A DNA stretch of 64,000 nucleotides from Prostheceraeus crozeri (taxonomy: Eukaryota > Platyhelminthes > Polycladida > Euryleptidae), in contig CAJQUW010000492.1 of assembly GCA_907163375.1 (NCBI GenBank), positions 62,001-126,000 on the forward strand. Reading direction: 5' to 3'. The translations under genes and the position numbers were made by a program. Positions 25,888-37,165 of the stretch are shown one piece after another. How positions within the stretch are numbered: position 1 is the first letter of the stretch; the number at the start of each line of letters is the position of its first letter. A model generated the notes under the pieces. That model was not told where the DNA came from. It did no database searches and saw only the letters and a list, made by a program, of their open reading frames with translations.

Positions 25888-27900
25888 TTATCCTAGGTGG
25901 CAAATAGAATCGCAGAAATCGTTCTCCTCGCGGCGACATTTTATCTTGCCCTTCTGAGTTCATAGAACACTATCTAGATATTACTTTTGAGATTCATGCG
26001 TACTGATATTGAAAAAAGTGGACTAGGACTGCTGATGATCAAGATATTGAAGGAAATAGCGGCTATTCAGGACTTAAGTGATTTCATTTTTCAAATGAGG
26101 ATACAACTCAATATTCAATGATTTAACACACATGTTTTTGAGAAATCTATGAACATTGAAATCCGCGATCACTGTTTGCAATGTATAATGGTAACGGAGA
26201 AATATTTTAATAATTATTGCTGTAAAATGTTCGCCAAAAATGTTCTACCTGAAACGTAATTTGAAATAACCATTTACAAATTTATTCCTGAGCTCTCAAC
26301 CTGAGCGATAGTTTTCAACTATCCGGCAAATTGAGAATGATAAATGAAATGCTTAGCATGAGCTGGTAAATCATTGTCCTCTAATTCCGTGCACAAATTC
26401 TTCTGAATGATATTTTGATAATTTTGTTGAAAATCATTTTGTGTTAATTAAGCTATGAATGATACTGTCCAAAAGTCTATTTTCGTTGAACACTGTATGA
26501 TACTGTTTCTGTTTTATAACTCTCTATATATTGTAGTTTGACTTAAAGTCAGTGACTGTTCGAGACCGAAAATTAATTGTAAGAAAATCACCTGTGTAAA
26601 CATCTACAAACAGAGCAGCAAAGGCGTGTGAAGCATGATTGTAGTTTGAAAATAAGAAACGAAGCCGAGATGTCTATGCTTCAAAAGCCGTCCAATTGAA
26701 TCCATGAGAAACGTGCGCATTAATGTGCATGTAGTCAAAAATACATCGTGCTAATAAGTGTTTTCAACGTGATTATTGATGTACATAGATAATTAACATT
26801 GCAACTGTTCTTGGACCGTTCTAGGTGAGTTGCCACTGTCTGTCTCACATTTGCCTAGCGTCTTCAAACCGCATGGACATGTATTCATGTCATGAATAAG
26901 CGGCCATGAATGCATTTACCATGAGTGGATCTTAGAAATAGAACTATCTCTATGATACTCAATAATATGCAGCTAGCTGATGAAAATTGAGCTACCTGAA
27001 TAATGAAAAATTATGAATGTATTTCAAATTCATCCAATTCTATCTTCAAGTCATAACAGCTCTTTCTCTCGAGCTCATGAACTTATTAAAGCTATGGAAT
27101 TCTAATCAAATTATATTAAATAGCCTTAAAGATAAATTATCATTTTTATAGCTTCCTTTAGAATACAATGAATCTATCTTACAGAGAAATTAGAAACTCA
27201 CCTCACTTCTTATGAATGGCGTCGTCAATATGTGTAAAGAATACAGAAGATTTGAAATAAATTTAAACTCAACAATAACATCTGAATTAGTCAAAGGATG
27301 AGAGTAGCAATTCGTCGTCGCAACATACGTAGACTTGTTTAACATTCTGACGACCACACGAGCATCTCTTCTTGTTTGTCTTCTCGCTTTCTGTTGATTG
27401 GATCGAGTGTGAGATAAGATTGAATCCAATCAATTGATTGGAGGATGTTACTCTCACGTCATTGCTTGTCCAAGATAAAGATCTAACGTAAATATTCCAA
27501 AATTCATCTCCGGAATACCTTGAATTAGACAGAACAATTCTAAGGGTTCTCCGCACATCAGACTTATCGATTTCAAAGACAGACAAATAAGCCAGCATTT
27601 AAATGAAATTATTATTCAACCATGTTTCCGAAAAGTCTAGACTCAGCGATGACAAATATCAGAAATAATCATCGCTGACATTTCCTCCGTCTTTATAGTG
27701 TGACCGTTTCGACTCTCTCCTCTCACTGACAAAGCACGATTCTCAAGTCAGAATTTCATCGAGAGATTTCCTGTCACGATCAGAAAAAACTTCTAGTTCT
27801 CCTATCTCTATGTTTGATATGTAAAACTCAACACTGTGCCATTTGATCATGTGTCATTATCCAAACTGAACCTTTATTTGACTGCTAATGTGCGGCTTTC
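25888..27900. other. Mostly empty stretch with one unexplained open frame
   Basis: A minus-strand frame from a true ATG at 27598 down to 27287 encodes 103 residues with a cysteine-containing end (KKRCSCGRQN then VYVCCDDE). I recognise no family. Its amino-acid composition is less skewed than the other chance frames here, so it might be a small gene or exon. The rest shows nothing. Confidence 0.3.
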
Positions 27901-27903
27901 ATA

Positions 27904-28103
27904 GGGGCTGTTCATTAACCAAAATTCTGCCGACAGAAAATTAAACCGATTTAATATTCTGCCGGCAGGATATTCAGCCGACTTAATGAACGACGGTTTA
28001 ACACCGAAACCGACTGAATATTCTGCCAGTTTCGGTGTTATACCGTCGTTCATTAAGTCGGCTGAATATTCTGCCGGCAGAATTTTAGTTAATGAACAGC
28101 CCC
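27904..28103. mobile_element. Palindromic MITE, PIF/Harbinger-like
   Basis: A 200-bp element that is almost one long inverted repeat. It starts GGGGCTGTTCATTAACCA and ends TTAGTTAATGAACAGCCCC. ATA flanks both sides (27901-27903 and 28104-28106). An internal pair of blocks containing CTTAATGAACGACGGT is also inverted, so the single strand can fold completely. GGG-rich ends with a 3-bp duplication resemble PIF/Harbinger MITEs, though their duplication is normally TWA. It carries no coding sequence. Confidence 0.75.
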
Positions 28104-28436
28104 ATAGACGCTTCACTGCACTATTGAATTGTTATCATGCTTCGATCAAAGTTGTGCAATAGCGGAACAATCAAAATATAATCACTCTTTGCATGTCAAT
28201 CTTCATCTTGTGATAAAATGCACCGATAGCAATTGTTACCACAGAAACAATTCTTAGACAATTTCAACTTTCCGGCTGTTATTCAAAACCTACGTTCTCA
28301 ATGCATTTTCTCATTGTTCAGTAAAACATCAAAAATCATTTTAGGAATGCATATGCAAATATCGGAACCGGTCGGCGATGACAGACTGACTTCAGATATG
28401 TGAATAAACAATTTAACAGACGGAAAATAACTGCCG

Positions 28437-28508
28437 TGTTGGTGGATTAGAACCACCGACCTCCGGCAATCTAGGCCAACTCTCTACCAACTGAGCTACC
28501 GACGTGCG
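28437..28508 (-). repeat. tRNA-like sequence (pseudo-tRNA or SINE head)
   Basis: The minus strand carries a good A box (TAGCTCAGTTGGTAGAG), a possible anticodon arm with loop CTAGATT, a perfect 5-bp T stem (GGTGG/CCACC) and a near-consensus B box (GGTTCTAATCC). The acceptor strands (about ACGTCGG and AACACGG) do not pair, so a functional tRNA is unlikely. The conserved box A and box B suggest a polymerase III-derived repeat. Confidence 0.6.
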
Positions 28509-29892
28509 ACAACGACATCAGCCATCAATTGAAGAATCTACGTAATCCAATCAGATGGCTTCATCCCCGAAGACAACATGACACAAACCGTCAAACCAAA
28601 CTACTAATCACAAGATAGCAGTAATCCAAAGCCTGCATTATACTTTAGGGTTTTGAGGTGTATATTTTAGAGTTTTCAAAGTAATTTGAAAAGAATAATT
28701 GCACTGTGGATAAGTTGTAGTTTGTTATCTCAACAGCTGCCTTGCAAAGGAGTGATTTAGATTCTCATAAATAGTTAGGGATCCTTTAACATCAGGCTTG
28801 CCGTTCGGATGAATTTCAATCCCAACCCAATCCCAATGAGAATTTCCATTGGGATTGCAACAGATCCCAATCCTAATAGAAATCCCAATAGCCTGCTTTA
28901 GAGCTAAAAAGATGCACAAGTTGACCACAAGCTGCATCGGTGCTTACCGTATGGGCCAACCATATGTGCTACCTTTTGAATAGACGAAGTTTACGAAAGT
29001 AGGCCTAGGCCCATACTAGTCTAACTAGTAATAGGGGCTTTAATTGATTCTACACAATTATGTATAGTAGGCCCACTGTGTGGCTTAATTTTGCGCCGAG
29101 ACTCCCTTCACCTAATAGCTTATAGGGGCTTACGTGTATAGCTAATATGTAGACCTATTACGAGCTACAAACGCACTTGGTATTAATTGAGCATATACAG
29201 TATAAGTTAATGCGGTGTTAATAAACATCTCGCCACACGAGCTCTGTTTGAAGCTATTGTTCCTGCGCGGCGTGACATTTCCTATTACCCGTTTCAATTA
29301 ATGCCTCATACACACGCGCAAAGCACGAGTCGAAGCGCAAAAAGCCTCCCAATTAAGCCACTATTTTTAGCAACTAGGGAAGTTAAAGCTATAGAGTCAA
29401 TTTGTATGGATCACACGGGCTCTCAATGCTCGGATTCGAGAGAGGCAATAGTCCGGCAGCCAGAACGAGTTTCTGCAGGGAATGTGGCCGAAAGTGAGAC
29501 TTTCACAGAATGATGTACACCCTATGCCTACTACGAATCTGCACGTCTGCCAAGTTCTTATGAGTTCTTCTTCTTGTCAGACAGGATCAAAGAAAAACAC
29601 GTGCAAATCCAATGGGACGCAGGTTGCAGTTTTTGGTTGAAATGAAATTTTTTATGTTTTCGCTTATCAACTGTTGAGTATTAAGCCCAGAGTAATAATT
29701 TTTGGCATGGAATGTCTTCAGGTCATTTCTTTTCATGTTCATGCACCCCGTGTCTATAAATCAAAACAAATTTTGAACTGGTAAGCCTCTTAATGTCGGC
29801 AAACACAAACATTTTGAGCAACTACATCCACATTCAAGCACATTCTCACATACATTGCCGATCAGAAGCATGATAATAGCACATGAGCATTA
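28509..29892. other. Gene-free stretch with degenerate short repeats
   Basis: At about 28805-28890 the minus strand holds variants of GGGATTGGGATT, interrupted and imperfect. At about 29465-29520 a block containing GTTTCTGCAGGG and CACAGAATGATGTA recurs at about 34117-34170, so it is part of a dispersed repeat whose ends I could not find. No gene. Confidence 0.4.
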
Positions 29893-30348
29893 TCAAAAAA
29901 AGTATCTGTATACAGTGAAAATTTTATATCAAAGGATTCATTTTTTTGTGGAGATTACGCTCCCATGGTCCAAAAAATTATTTGAGCAGTTTTAAAAAAG
30001 TCAAAATTTGCCAATTTATTTACTACCGAGATGACGCCCCTATATATATAATATGAAACAAGTTGGATGTCAAAAGTAATGAATATTTGCTAATAATCAT
30101 CCTAACTAAGAGGAAGTTAAGCTAATTTGTAAGGGAATTTCATGATCTGTATTATGACGGAAGTCTCCATGAAAAAGTCGCAATATTATTCGTGCTTTCT
30201 TGGCTGAAATTTCAAGTTTTATTTCAATTTTCACCGGCATGATTTTACGATTCACTAATTTCGATGCTTCATATCTTGAGTCTGGATAGTGATGTGGACC
30301 AAGTTACATTTTTCAAAATTAATTGAAATCATTGACTTTGATTACGTG
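29893..30348 (+). mobile_element. MITE-2 copy C, truncated at both ends
   Basis: It aligns to MITE-2 from TCAAAAAAAGTATCTGTATA through the GACTTTGATTACGTGAT region, then similarity stops. Both terminal repeats are missing. Confidence 0.7.
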
Positions 30349-30825
30349 ATGTAACAGGACGCTTAGGAAGCTTAATTACATGAACCTAGTTGTTAACTAT
30401 AACTCATTCCAACAATGTTTTCGTGTAATCATGTTGTCTTATATATCTCAAACATAACTACTTTTGTGTTCATGAATTATAATGTATTTTTATTTCGGAT
30501 TGATAATATGCTTAATTTCAAAATTACATAATGCATAATTGTTGATGGCTGAATACGTATTGATTATCCACGAAATGCCTTAGACTTACGTGAATTAAAA
30601 TCGAATTCAGTATTGAAAGTATGACTCTTGAATGTCATTATCTCACTACTTACAAAACAGTAGTAACATTAGTGTGATCTTTATTGACAAAAGGCCTTAA
30701 ATCAACATGTATTAGAAATTATTGATGCTTACTTTTGACATTGTGCTGGTATGGAAAGCATTAGAATGCTTTAGAATGTAAAACATACCACATTTGAAAT
30801 AACGTACGAAAAGCATACAAATATA
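30349..30825. other. Stretch without recognised feature
   Basis: AT-rich sequence between a MITE-2 fragment and the mariner element. Nothing supported. Confidence 0.4.
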
Positions 30826-32265
30826 CCGGGTACTAAAAAAGTAACGCAAAATTTTCATCATAGTCAGCAAACAACTGAATCGAGAACGACTGAATGGAAC
30901 TGATACCATAGAAAGCTAGCTACCATAGAAATATTGCAAAACTACCAGACTTGCAGCACATTTATGTTTAGAATCGTCCACTTCACGAGTCGCTGCTATA
31001 GTTTCAAAATTGATTGTCCAGCATTGAATTGTACTCATCTACTAATGTCACTCCTCGTGTTCAGTCAATCAGCTTTGCGTATTAACTATAGCTCTACGTT
31101 AATGGCTCGAAGTTTCACAATCAAAGAGAGAATAAATCTGGTGAAAAATTATTATTCATCTGGATGTAATGCATCTGAAGTTGCAAGACAGGCTGGTGAG
31201 AGCCCTCCCCATGTTTCAACAATAATGAGACTCATTCACAAGTTTGAAGAAAGCGGGTCTGTTGCTGATAAGGGTCGTTCTGGTCGGCCATCTGTATGCA
31301 AATCTCAAGAGTTTCAAAGAGTTGTGTTGCAAGAAATTGAACCGAATACTCCAACGTCAACACGTCGTATTGCACGTCAAATATCCAATACTTCAGAATA
31401 CAATGTATCTCACGTGACTGTGTTCAATACCTTGAAAGAATTAGGATATAAGCCGTACATTCCTCGATTATTTCATGCCATCAATGAGGATGATCCAGAC
31501 AGGCGAATGCAAAGTTGTGAGAATTTTGAAGAAATGTTCAGAGCAAATCCTGCAAGTATTGATAACATCATCTGGTCAGACGAGGCTACCTTTAAATTAA
31601 ATGGTCATTTGAATCGGCACAACTGCATTTATTGGAATGACACCAACCTGCATCACATTATCGAAAAAGACGTCAATATGCCTGGAGTGACTGTATGGTG
31701 TGGTATTTCTTCTGTTGGAATAATCGGTCCCTATTTATTTGATGGCAGCGTTACCGGACAGTCTTACCTTTACATGCTTAAACATTTTTTGATCCCTCGC
31801 TTAGCAAACTACGACGATGACGTTATGTTTCTGCAGGACGGTGCTCCCCCGCATTTCGCATTCTGTGCGAGCTTTCCTTGGTGAAAAATTTCCCGGAAGG
31901 TGGATTGGTAGGAGGGGACCAATCGAGTGGCCAGCCAGGTCGCCCGATTTGACACCAGCAGATGTTTTCTTGTGGGGTGTTTTAAAAGATAATCTACTCC
32001 CACAACCCAACTTCTCTCGACCAGCTGCGGTTGCTTATTTCTGAACAGTTGCAGACCATTAATGTGACTCTTTGCAGAAAAGTGTGCAGGTCTGTGCGAG
32101 ACAGAATGGCGAAGTGTGTTCAAAATGACGGAGGACACTTTGAACATCTTCTTTGATCGTCTTCTACGTTCTCACTTCTCATTATGATCGTCATTAAGTT
32201 TATTAAGTTTATTATTGAATAAAACTTTTAACAATTAAATTTTGCGTTACTTTTTTAACACTCTG
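30826..32265 (+). mobile_element. Mariner-family transposon (DD41D)
   Basis: The ends are inverted: the left has TAAAAAAGTAACGCAAAATT and the right AATTTTGCGTTACTTTTTTA, with weaker similarity extending outward to CCGGG/CTCTG. TA precedes the left end and CA follows the right end, probably a mutated TA duplication. About 1440 bp with one transposase gene, the normal size for the group. Confidence 0.85.
31102..32156 (+). pseudogene. Mariner-family DD41D transposase
   Basis: ATG at 31102 opens MARSFTIKERINLVKNYYSS, the start of a helix-turn-helix DNA-binding domain (SEVARQAGESPPHVSTIM, then GRSGRPSV). The catalytic core follows: IIWSDEATFKLNGHLNR (first Asp), then VTVWCGISS, then MFLQDGAPPHF (second Asp). 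A frameshift occurs just after PPHF at about 31855. The rest continues as FLGEKFPGRWIGRRGPIEW and SPDLTPADVFLWG (third Asp), ending FEHLL-stop at 32154-32156 after another frame change. There are 41 residues between the second and third Asp. The short divergence from consensus suggests a fairly young but inactive copy. Confidence 0.85.
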
Positions 32266-32267
32266 CA

Positions 32268-33139
32268 TACCAAGAGAATACAGAAATATACCAAAAAAAT
32301 ATTTCCTTCGTATGTGATTGGTATTGAGCGATTTACAGTGTACTTTCAATTCTTCACTCAAACGATGCTTATCATGGCGAAGTCTTTCTGTTGCAGATGA
32401 TCACACAACATCAATTGGATGATGATTGGATCAGCCTTCAGCAATCACGCCTTGTAACGGAACGCCTACTTTTTTCTTCCAAAGTATACGTCTCTTCCAA
32501 ATTTAGCCCCAAAACATTTTCATTTACTTCTTCCAACTCTTCACTTAAATGATAATCATCATGACGAAGTCTTTTCACCGTTGTTGAAAATGACCAAGCA
32601 GCTTTCATTTCAATCATGCAGTACTGAATATTCATAGGTACATAAAGGGATCGACATATTTCTAAATGAAAGGAGCAGTTAATGCAACCTTTCTGCACGG
32701 TAGTTGCATGTATTACCAACAAAGGTCTCTATTTAAGTTGTATTCAGCACGGCTAAGTTGTCTCAATGAAATCAAACATTCTCCCAACATTGTCTTAAAA
32801 CGTTTTCATGTGATAGAAACACATCGTTTATCAGAATAATTTACCATCAATTTTGAATTATATACTGAAACATCGTTTCTTGAAGAAGAGTGGAATTTAA
32901 GTATTAAGGCGCATGTACACGGGTTAGCCCAGTAAACTTCCATCAAATCTCGAGCGTCATGTTACACCACAAACACACACTTCTTCTTCGGTCAAGTAAG
33001 TTCTCTCTCCGTTTACACGGCAAGCTACCTGTGACAGTTCACTAGCAGACTACAACAGCATAATTCATTTATTTTCATTCTCTTGCGACATGTCTAACAC
33101 AAGCACATGATAGCAACATCTCTGAAACAGACATACTAG
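32268..33139. other. Stretch without recognised gene
   Basis: Two similar blocks of about 50 bp (near 32352-32395 and 32538-32580), each with ATGRCGAAGTCTTT-like sequence, suggest an old local duplication. Nothing else. Confidence 0.4.
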
Positions 33140-33802
33140 GATGAGAGATACTGACACTTTCTTCCTAAATTCGCGCACAAAGGGCTCAGTAGCATGGATT
33201 TGTGGATCTTGAAACGCTGAATACAAAAATCAAGTTCTCAAGTGTCACAGCCAGTCGCTTTCGGTTATAGGTAAGGTTAATGGATTCAAGAAATATCTGT
33301 GGATTGTGAAACACTTGGCAATTTTCGTACATTTTCTTTTGCAGAAAAGAAACTATTTATCAAAATGCCATGAAATTTGAACCATGATTGAGTTCAGAAC
33401 ATCAACTTCGATATAAAAGTTGCAGTGAGTCACATGATTCAGTATTTGATGCGTCTGCAAAATGAGTGAAATCACCAAAATTAAGTCAAAACATGAAATT
33501 TACCCATTTACCTATTCTCGACTTAATCATGTTTCAAATTTCGAGACATTGTGATAAATCGTTTCTTTTCAATCTGCAACGGAAAATGTACGAAAATTGC
33601 CAAGTGTTTCACAGTCCATAGATATTTCTTGAATTTTGCCATTGGATTCCAATGGGAATCCATTAACCTTACCTATAACCGAAAGCGACTGGTTGTGACA
33701 CTTAAGAATTTGATTTTTGTATTCAGCGCTTCAAGATCTACAAATCCATGATATTGAGCCCTTTGTGCGCGAATTTAGGAAGAAAGTGTCATTAGCTCCC
33801 GG
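33140..33802. mobile_element. Foldback element, copy I
   Basis: Long inverted arms of roughly 270 bp flank a short middle. The left arm begins near TGACACTTTCTTCC, then CGCGCACAAAGGGCTCA. The right arm ends TGAGCCCTTTGTGCGCG, then GGAAGAAAGTGTCA. Both arms contain ACCGAAAGCGACTGG or its complement. No coding capacity. No clear target duplication. Confidence 0.75.
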
Positions 33803-34447
33803 ACTATGCACCTCAAGCAATTCAATCTAATGCAACGAAGGTACACTTTCAACTATCTATGGTTTAGGACACCGCCTACTTTTCCAACAGGTTAAAGGAA
33901 TTTAGTTCAGCGATTTCATAGATTCCGATGTCGCACGCGCAATTTGACAAGTGTGTCCGTGTGTGCAGCGGTTTGTGTCTATTGTACGTCAACGTAGGCC
34001 GGAGGTACTAGTCTGGCAGCCGGGGGTTACCGCACCATCTCACTGATAGTGACTTGTAGTGAAACAGGACAAGTAACAGAATTGCGAGGGAAGTTGGTGC
34101 GGTACCCCCAGAAAGAGTTTCTGCAGGGCACGAGGCCGAAAATGAGACTCTCACAGAATGATGTATATATACCCTGTGCCTGACGATCAGAAGCATGGTA
34201 ATAACTCATGCATATCAATGGGATGACCTGAAGACATTCATGTCAAAAATTATGGTACTAGACCTTTTATTTTTGTTTAATCAGAGAAAACATGGAAAAC
34301 TACATTTTCAACATTTGTTTTCTTTGATCCTTTCTGACAAGAAGAGGAACTAACTAGAATACGTAGAAAACAATATATCTAGAAATTGGAATTCGTATCT
34401 TGCTTCGCTCAGGAGGTAGATGAAATATTAGGTAGTGGCAACAGTTT
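33803..34447. other. Gene-free stretch with dispersed repeat piece
   Basis: The block at about 34117-34170 (GTTTCTGCAGGGC, CACAGAATGATGTA) repeats that near 29465-29520. TTCTTTGATCCT with TCTGACAAGAAGAG at about 34318-34347 is the inverse of a block near 29570-29600. So a dispersed repeat is present but its limits are unclear. Confidence 0.45.
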
Positions 34448-34455
34448 GTTAATGG

Positions 34456-34976
34456 CACAGAATTAGATTGTATAAGCGTGTCGATTTACTGGATGTGCAA
34501 ATTGATTCAAAACGATGGCACATGCATGAACTTACTAAGTGGGCAAAAAGACATTTTTAATGCCTTACATAGATAGGAAAAACACTCGTGTGCCGCTTGC
34601 GGATTGCTATGAATTCCTTAAAAATGCTCCGATCGCCACGATTTCTTCAGATACGAAGAATTCAGATAATTCTACCAAAGTTCTCTCGATAATGTTGGTC
34701 CCTCCGATCATTACTTAAAAAGTTAGCAGGCGTGCGAAAAAGCGTTCACAAAATTCTCTGAAGAACTTGACATCGACTGTGTGATTGCTGTGTGATGCGG
34801 TTGATAACAATCACTGAAACTTCGCACAATTTGGCGTGTTTAATGTTGAACTGGCTGTTCATTGTTCGATTGCTATGGTATTATGTCAGCAGATTGTGCC
34901 ACTTTATTAACGCTACATGTTCCTGTGCTTCATTTCTAGTCAAACAGAAGAAGAGACGACCTGTCTAATTCTTTGG
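34456..34976 (+). mobile_element. MITE-1 complete short copy
   Basis: Starts CACAGAATTAGATTGT and ends CCTGTCTAATTCTTTG (end at 34975 or 34976). The flanks GTTAATGG and GATGATGG agree in 6 of 8 positions. It serves as the undisturbed reference for the copy split at 4003-4667. Confidence 0.85.
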
Positions 34977-34983
34977 ATGATGG

Positions 34984-36389
34984 TCATTTTCAATTAGTTG
35001 GTCACAGGCACCGATCTGCATTACTATATATCCACGGATCAAAATCGCTATAGATCCTCAGAAGAATCAAATTGCTAAAACATGAAATAACTGCCGGTTC
35101 AAGTCTTAAAGCAGTATTATGCAAGTTATTTTATCAAGATGATAATGAACTTGAACTTGAACTGATTTAGTCTTCTTTATGTAAGTAAATATAGAAATAT
35201 TGCCCATCTGAGGGCTTTAATAGCGATAATTCTCAGATTGCCGTCATTAAAGTCGATTGAGATGGGCAGTTACTCTCCTTAGAACCCAAATCAATGTCTG
35301 TGTCCATCGGGATTTTGTGCCATTAGCCTTTCCGAACTCTGATGAGCATATGTCAAAAATCATCATAGAAACTTCCATGTCTATCTATCGTCAACAGAAT
35401 TTTCAGGGCGGTAATGCCCTTGCTCTCAATAAAGTCCTTCAGAGGAGACAGAAATCTTAGCAATTGTAGGCTGCAATATCAAATTATAGCAAATTTTGCA
35501 TAATCAGATGGATCAAGTATGTAAACATAATGTATGTACATGCAAAATTATGTCCAATGATAAATTATGATTATTCATTCACACGCACATGTAGAATTAC
35601 AAGTCTTTTTGAAATTCAGCATTTGAAATGAAAGTATGAAGATGTTGCTATACACCGTAGGTCCTTTAAACTTGCCCGACTGCTGACCGATTCTACGCTT
35701 ATGCTATAAACAGACTATGTTCTGAGTTTGCATTTTGTGATGCTTGGATTCATCTGATACTTTATTTTAATCGCATTTCGAAAAATTCCATCATTTTGAT
35801 ATTCATCTAAGCTGCTATTCTTCAGAAACATCGCATCGTAGCAACCCGTATATCATAGCGGCACATATATTGTCTTCAAAGTGGTCATCTTCATCGTGTC
35901 CTTTCCAGTTCTGCTATATTACAGTGATTTATTTCTCTGATTTTGGTGTTTTCCCTAAATACATGTACATTGCTCAGACTTTGTGAATAATTTCTGAAAT
36001 GGCCCACTTATGATGATGGTGAGGAACGAATCGCAGGAGAAATTATCTTTTGATGAAGATTATTCGGCAGGTGCTAAATTGGCTATACAGATTGAAATCC
36101 TGTCATTCGGTTGCTCATCATCTCTACAGCTGTGATTAAGCTGGCGCGCTGCAGTTTTGGTAAATCTTGCAAATTACTGAACCAATACCAACATTCTTTC
36201 CGCAATTTTCTCTTTAATGAAGCTGAAAGCAGGTGGCTGGAGAATGCTACACCGCCAAATTACCTGAAATGGCTTGGAATAATACTGACGTTCCACTGAA
36301 TCTATTATTGCTCAAGCAGTAGATCCATAACTGTCGATATGAGCCTTGAGTTAGACAATTGAAAGTGAGATGTGTGCAAAGGTTTTGCT
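34984..36389. other. Gene-free stretch
   Basis: A 67-codon plus-strand frame (35257-35460) has no known domain. No repeats with defined ends were recognised. Confidence 0.45.
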
Positions 36390-37165
36390 CCGGTAGATGC
36401 TGACACTTTCTTCCCAAAGTCGCGCACAAAAGGCTAAACAGCATGGATTTGTAGATCTTGAAACGCTGAATACAAAAACCAAGTTCTCAAGTGTCACAAC
36501 CAGTCACTTTCGGTTATAGGTAAGGTTAAAGGATTCCCATTGGAATCCAATGGTAAAATTCAAGAAATATCTATGGAAGCACTTGGCACTTGGCACTAAG
36601 TACTAAGCACTTGGCAATTTTCGTACATTTTCTTTTGCAGAAAAGAAACTATTTATCAGAATGCCATGAAATTTGAACCGTGATTGAGTTCAGAACATCA
36701 ACTTCGATATAAAAGTTGAAGTGAGTCACATGATTCAGTATTTGACGTTTGGGAGCCTCTATAAAATGGATAAATTTCATGTTTTGACTTAATTTTGGCG
36801 ATTTTGCTCATTTTGTAAAGGCTCTCAGACATCAAATACTGAATCATGTGACTCACTTCAACTTTTATATCGAAATTGATGCTCTGAACTCAATCATGTT
36901 TCAAATGTCATGGCATTCTGATAAATGGTTGCTTTTCTGCAAAAGAAAATGTACGAAAATTGCCAAGTGTTTCACAATCCACAGATATTTCTTGAATTTT
37001 GCCATTGGATTTCAATGGGAATCCTTTGACCTTACCTATAACCGAAAGCGACTGGTTTTGACACTTAAGAATTTGATCTTTGTATTTAGCGTTTCAAGAT
37101 CTACCAATCCATGCTATTGAGCCCTTTGTGCGCGAATTTAGGAAGAAAGTGTCGGTAGCTCTCGG
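36390..37165. mobile_element. Foldback element, copy II
   Basis: Same family as 33140-33802. Here the inverted symmetry runs through the centre: CACATGATTCAGTATTTGA at about 36727 is mirrored by TCAAATACTGAATCATGTG at about 36833. The left arm has a small local expansion of the CACTTGG/ACTAAGTACTAAG type near 36579-36612. The outer ends read CCGGTAG…TGACAC and GTGTCGGTAGCTCTCGG. Confidence 0.8.

Noticed and set aside
28437-28508. Functional tRNA gene
   Set aside because: Acceptor strands do not pair and the B box has an unusual T in place of the conserved G.
28805-28890. Interstitial telomere repeat
   Set aside because: The GGGATT-like words are irregular and interrupted. They do not form TTAGGG or a constant unit.
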